From Nitrososphaeraceae archaeon (GTDB lineage: Archaea > Thermoproteota > Nitrososphaeria > Nitrososphaerales > Nitrososphaeraceae): 7,357 nt of DNA. The notes under the pieces were generated by a model. That model was given only the letters and a program-made list of their open reading frames with translations, was not told the DNA's origin and did not search any database. This document shows, piece by piece, positions 5,547 to 7,357 of the stretch. The position numbers and the translations under genes are program-made. Position 1 is the stretch's first letter, and every line of letters begins with the position of its first letter. The stretch spans positions 1-7,357 of the forward strand of contig JASHSN010000507.1 in the NCBI GenBank assembly GCA_030038695.1, written 5' to 3'.

Positions 5547-6250
5547 ATGAACGACCTGCTTACACGGGCTATTGCCGCACATGGCGGGCTTGATCGATGG
5601 AACAAATTCAAGAAAGTGACCGCTACGTACGTCGGCGGTGGGGGCTTGTGGCCGATGAAAGGCCTCGAGGTGATACCCAATCTCACCGGGGTGATGGTCA
5701 CGCTTCATGAGGAAACTTCGTCCATCAGCCCGTTCGGCCAGCCAGACTGGCACGCTTCTTTCACGCCCGACCGGGTTGCAATCGAAACCACCACGGGTAA
5801 CGTCGTCCACGAACGCTCTGATCCAAGAGCATCTTTCGCTGGTCACGTTTTGGATACGCCTTGGGATGCACTCCACCGTGCGTACTTTATGGGCTACGCT
5901 CAGTGGACCTACCTCACGACGCCATTCTTTATGACAATGCCAGGCTTCGAGGTCACCGAAATCTCGCCATGGCAAGAAGGTGATGAAGTTTGGGATGGGT
6001 TGCGCGTTAAGTTTCCAAAGGGAATTGCCAGCCATAGCAAAGAACAGGACTTCTACTTTGGCGACGATTTTCTCTTGCGCCGACACGACTACCACCTCGA
6101 TGTGGCCGGCGGCCATCCAGTGGCGCAATATATCTACGATATTGTGGAGGCAGATGGACTCCGCTTTCCGACTAAGCGCCGTGCCTACTTGCGCGGGCCA
6201 CATCTGAAGCCGATTCGCAATATATTGTTGATCTCGATAACATATATTAA
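5547..6250 (+). CDS. Uncharacterised bacterial-type protein (about 230 aa), probable frameshift near 3' end
   Basis: The protein starts MNDLLTRAIAAHGGLDRWNK and resembles a family of uncharacterised 230-240-residue proteins that I recall from Proteobacteria such as rhizobia. Recognisable blocks are LWPMKG (about 31-36), PRASFAGHVLDTPWD (about 92-106), FMGYAQWTYLTTPF (about 114-127) and FPTKRRAYLRGP. No signal peptide or known catalytic motif is visible, and the function is unknown. It is markedly GC-richer than its neighbours, which suggests transfer from a bacterium. As written, the frame runs to a stop at 6318-6320, giving 257 residues with an unusual AT-rich tail. The alternative frame reads QYIVDLDNIY and stops at 6248-6250, which suits the family's usual end, so a one-base loss near 6195-6225 is likely. 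The end given here is the inferred ancestral one. The gene begins 18 bp after the dehydrogenase remnant. Confidence 0.65.
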
Positions 6251-6825
6251 AATCCTTAGCTGGGAGCAGCTTGGTGGTAATTATTTAAAATCCATTGAAA
6301 CTAATGCCTTACCACCCTAATGCTAAAACAGCATTGCAAGTTTTCGTAAATGATATAAGGCTTAAACAAGGCTTCTGATAGGCCGGTTGATATTATCTAC
6401 AATCCGAGAATTCGATAGTTATACGGGGTTGTGAAATTATGTCAAATTTGTCTCTCAAACCACCACGTGGTCCAGTAGTTCGTTTCTTTGTCACTTCTTT
6501 GGTGCATCATATACATCATATACCTCATGCATCCCACACCTCACTTAGCCACTTGATACCCCCATACATGCTCTCTCTTTCTCTTGCGAGGTTGAGCTAG
6601 CCTAACATACGGCGTACTTTTCGGCTCCTTTTCTGGACAGTCGAAAAGGCGTGGCTGTCTCATTCGCTGCAAGTAATCGGTGTTGTTACATTATCTTAGA
6701 AAGCATATATTGCACCCTACGGTGATGTAATCTATGAGCAAATCCTCGAGTTGGGTTATTTCCCGCATTTAGAATTGCCTTTCCAATTTGTAACAACTGC
6801 AAACATTTCAAAATAAGAATTATGT
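6251..6825. other. Intergenic region between the GC-rich gene and the hydrolase
   Basis: I find no gene. The part up to 6320 is an open continuation of the preceding reading frame, probably out of frame. A nine-base tandem repeat CATCATATA lies at 6505-6522, and a hairpin CCTTTTC/GAAAAGG at 6627-6649 could terminate plus-strand transcription or act in RNA. The two genes flanking it converge, so no promoters are expected. T-rich minus-strand sequence at about 6810-6820 may end the hydrolase transcript. Confidence 0.45.
6627..6649. repeat. Hairpin-forming inverted repeat
   Basis: CCTTTTC (6627-6633) and GAAAAGG (6643-6649) are perfect inverted arms with a nine-base loop. An overlapping pairing of CTTTTCG (6618-6624) with CGAAAAG (6642-6648) is also possible, so two mutually exclusive stems can form. 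There is no T tract after it. Its role is unknown. Confidence 0.35.
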
Positions 6826-7357
6826 TTATACTACGCTAGCCTCATCTTGCATCAAGAATGTACGCAATTTTTCATATACCAGAGCAGTCTTCTCAACAAA
6901 CGGTGCATGGCCTGCATCTGGAATTGTTGCATAGTTAGCCTTTGGGAGTTGCTGTTTAAACTTGTAATAATATTCTATTGGTATTAGATTGTCCTTTTCA
7001 CCCCATATAACAAGGCAGGGAATATCTTCAATTTGCTTGAAACCTTTTGGATCAATTTGTGTTGTTGTGCTGTTGTCGAATGCTACTTCAAACGCATGTT
7101 TTGCACCTGGCTTTTCAATTGTGTAACCAAATAAATCAACTAATACAGGAAGCAGCCTTGAAGGACTTGCGTATAGATCTTCCAATACTCTTTTGACTCT
7201 TTCATGTCTTGTTAATGGATTAATGTCAGTTGCTGCAACACGATAATCCTTTAGCAGCTGCGTTGGCGCCTCAAGCAGACCTGAGGAATCTATCAATACG
7301 AGCTTTTCTATCATTTCTTTATTTTCTATAGCGACTTGAGCAGCTATATATCCGCCC
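6826..7357 (-). CDS. Alpha/beta hydrolase, C-terminal part (runs off right edge)
   Basis: The minus-strand frame enters from the right edge as GGYIAAQVAIENKEMIEKLV and ends in TAA at 6826-6828, so 176 residues are visible and the ATG at 7314 is internal. The leading GGYIAA is the end of a nucleophile elbow (GxSxGG); the serine itself lies just outside the window. The strand VLIDSSG follows it, then a helical cap region, then WGEKDNLIP with the likely catalytic Asp, and DAGHAPFVEK with the catalytic His near the C-terminus. This is the standard order of an alpha/beta hydrolase fold enzyme (esterase, C-C bond hydrolase or haloperoxidase-like). No signal can be judged without the N-terminus. Substrate unknown; fold confident. 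Confidence 0.9.
   Translation of the reverse strand, partial: GGYIAAQVAIENKEMIEKLVLIDSSGLLEAPTQLLKDYRVAATDINPLTRHERVKRVLEDLYASPSRLLPVLVDLFGYTIEKPGAKHAFEVAFDNSTTTQIDPKGFKQIEDIPCLVIWGEKDNLIPIEYYYKFKQQLPKANYATIPDAGHAPFVEKTALVYEKLRTFLMQDEASVV

Noticed and set aside
5532..6203. Long minus-strand open frame of 223 codons opposite the GC-rich gene
   Set aside because: It lies antisense to a frame with recognisable family blocks; GC-rich genes often leave long open frames on the other strand, and its translation shows no protein-like motifs.
6505..6522. CRISPR-like repeat
   Set aside because: It is only two tandem copies of a nine-base unit with no spacers; no array-like spacing was seen anywhere in the window.

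Overview
The window looks like a piece of an archaeal chromosome, most probably a soil ammonia-oxidising thaumarchaeon (Nitrososphaerales). Four observations support this. TATA-like boxes lie 25-27 bp upstream of ATG codons, as expected for leaderless archaeal mRNAs (genes starting at 590, 1543 and 2122). Strong Shine-Dalgarno sequences are mostly absent. There is an exported cupredoxin-type multicopper oxidase. Most genes are AT-rich and sparsely packed with long intergenic spaces. The lineage is inferred, since no marker gene is present.

Layout, left to right. At 1-590 (minus) is the N-terminal part of a secreted or membrane-anchored multicopper oxidase that runs off the left edge. At 591-1288 is a mostly non-coding stretch with two very small, doubtful ORFs and a strong plus-strand TATA box overlapping a palindrome. 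At 1289-1543 (minus) is a short SHOCT-domain protein whose TATA box fixes its start. At 1544-2121 is intergenic DNA. At 2122-3228 (plus) is a diverged lactate-racemase-like (LarA/DUF2088) protein. At 3416-3769 (minus) is a broken medium-chain dehydrogenase N-terminus with an in-frame stop. At 3811-4800 (plus) is an intact D-2-hydroxyacid dehydrogenase followed by a hairpin terminator. At 4995-5528 (plus) is the C-terminal half of a zinc-type alcohol dehydrogenase lacking its catalytic half. At 5547-6250 (plus) is a GC-rich gene resembling proteins of bacteria, with a probable frameshift near its 3' end. At 6251-6825 is intergenic DNA. At 6826-7357 (minus) is the C-terminal part of an alpha/beta hydrolase that runs off the right edge.

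The central part, about 3.4-6.3 kb, looks like accessory, rearranged DNA. Two alcohol-dehydrogenase pieces face away from each other on either side of the hydroxyacid dehydrogenase, in the arrangement an inversion plus deletion would leave. A GC-rich segment and a GC-rich gene stand out from their AT-rich surroundings. The racemase-like gene and the hydroxyacid dehydrogenase could both act on 2-hydroxyacids, but this rests only on family and proximity. I found no CRISPR array, tRNA, rRNA, transposase or recognisable defence system.
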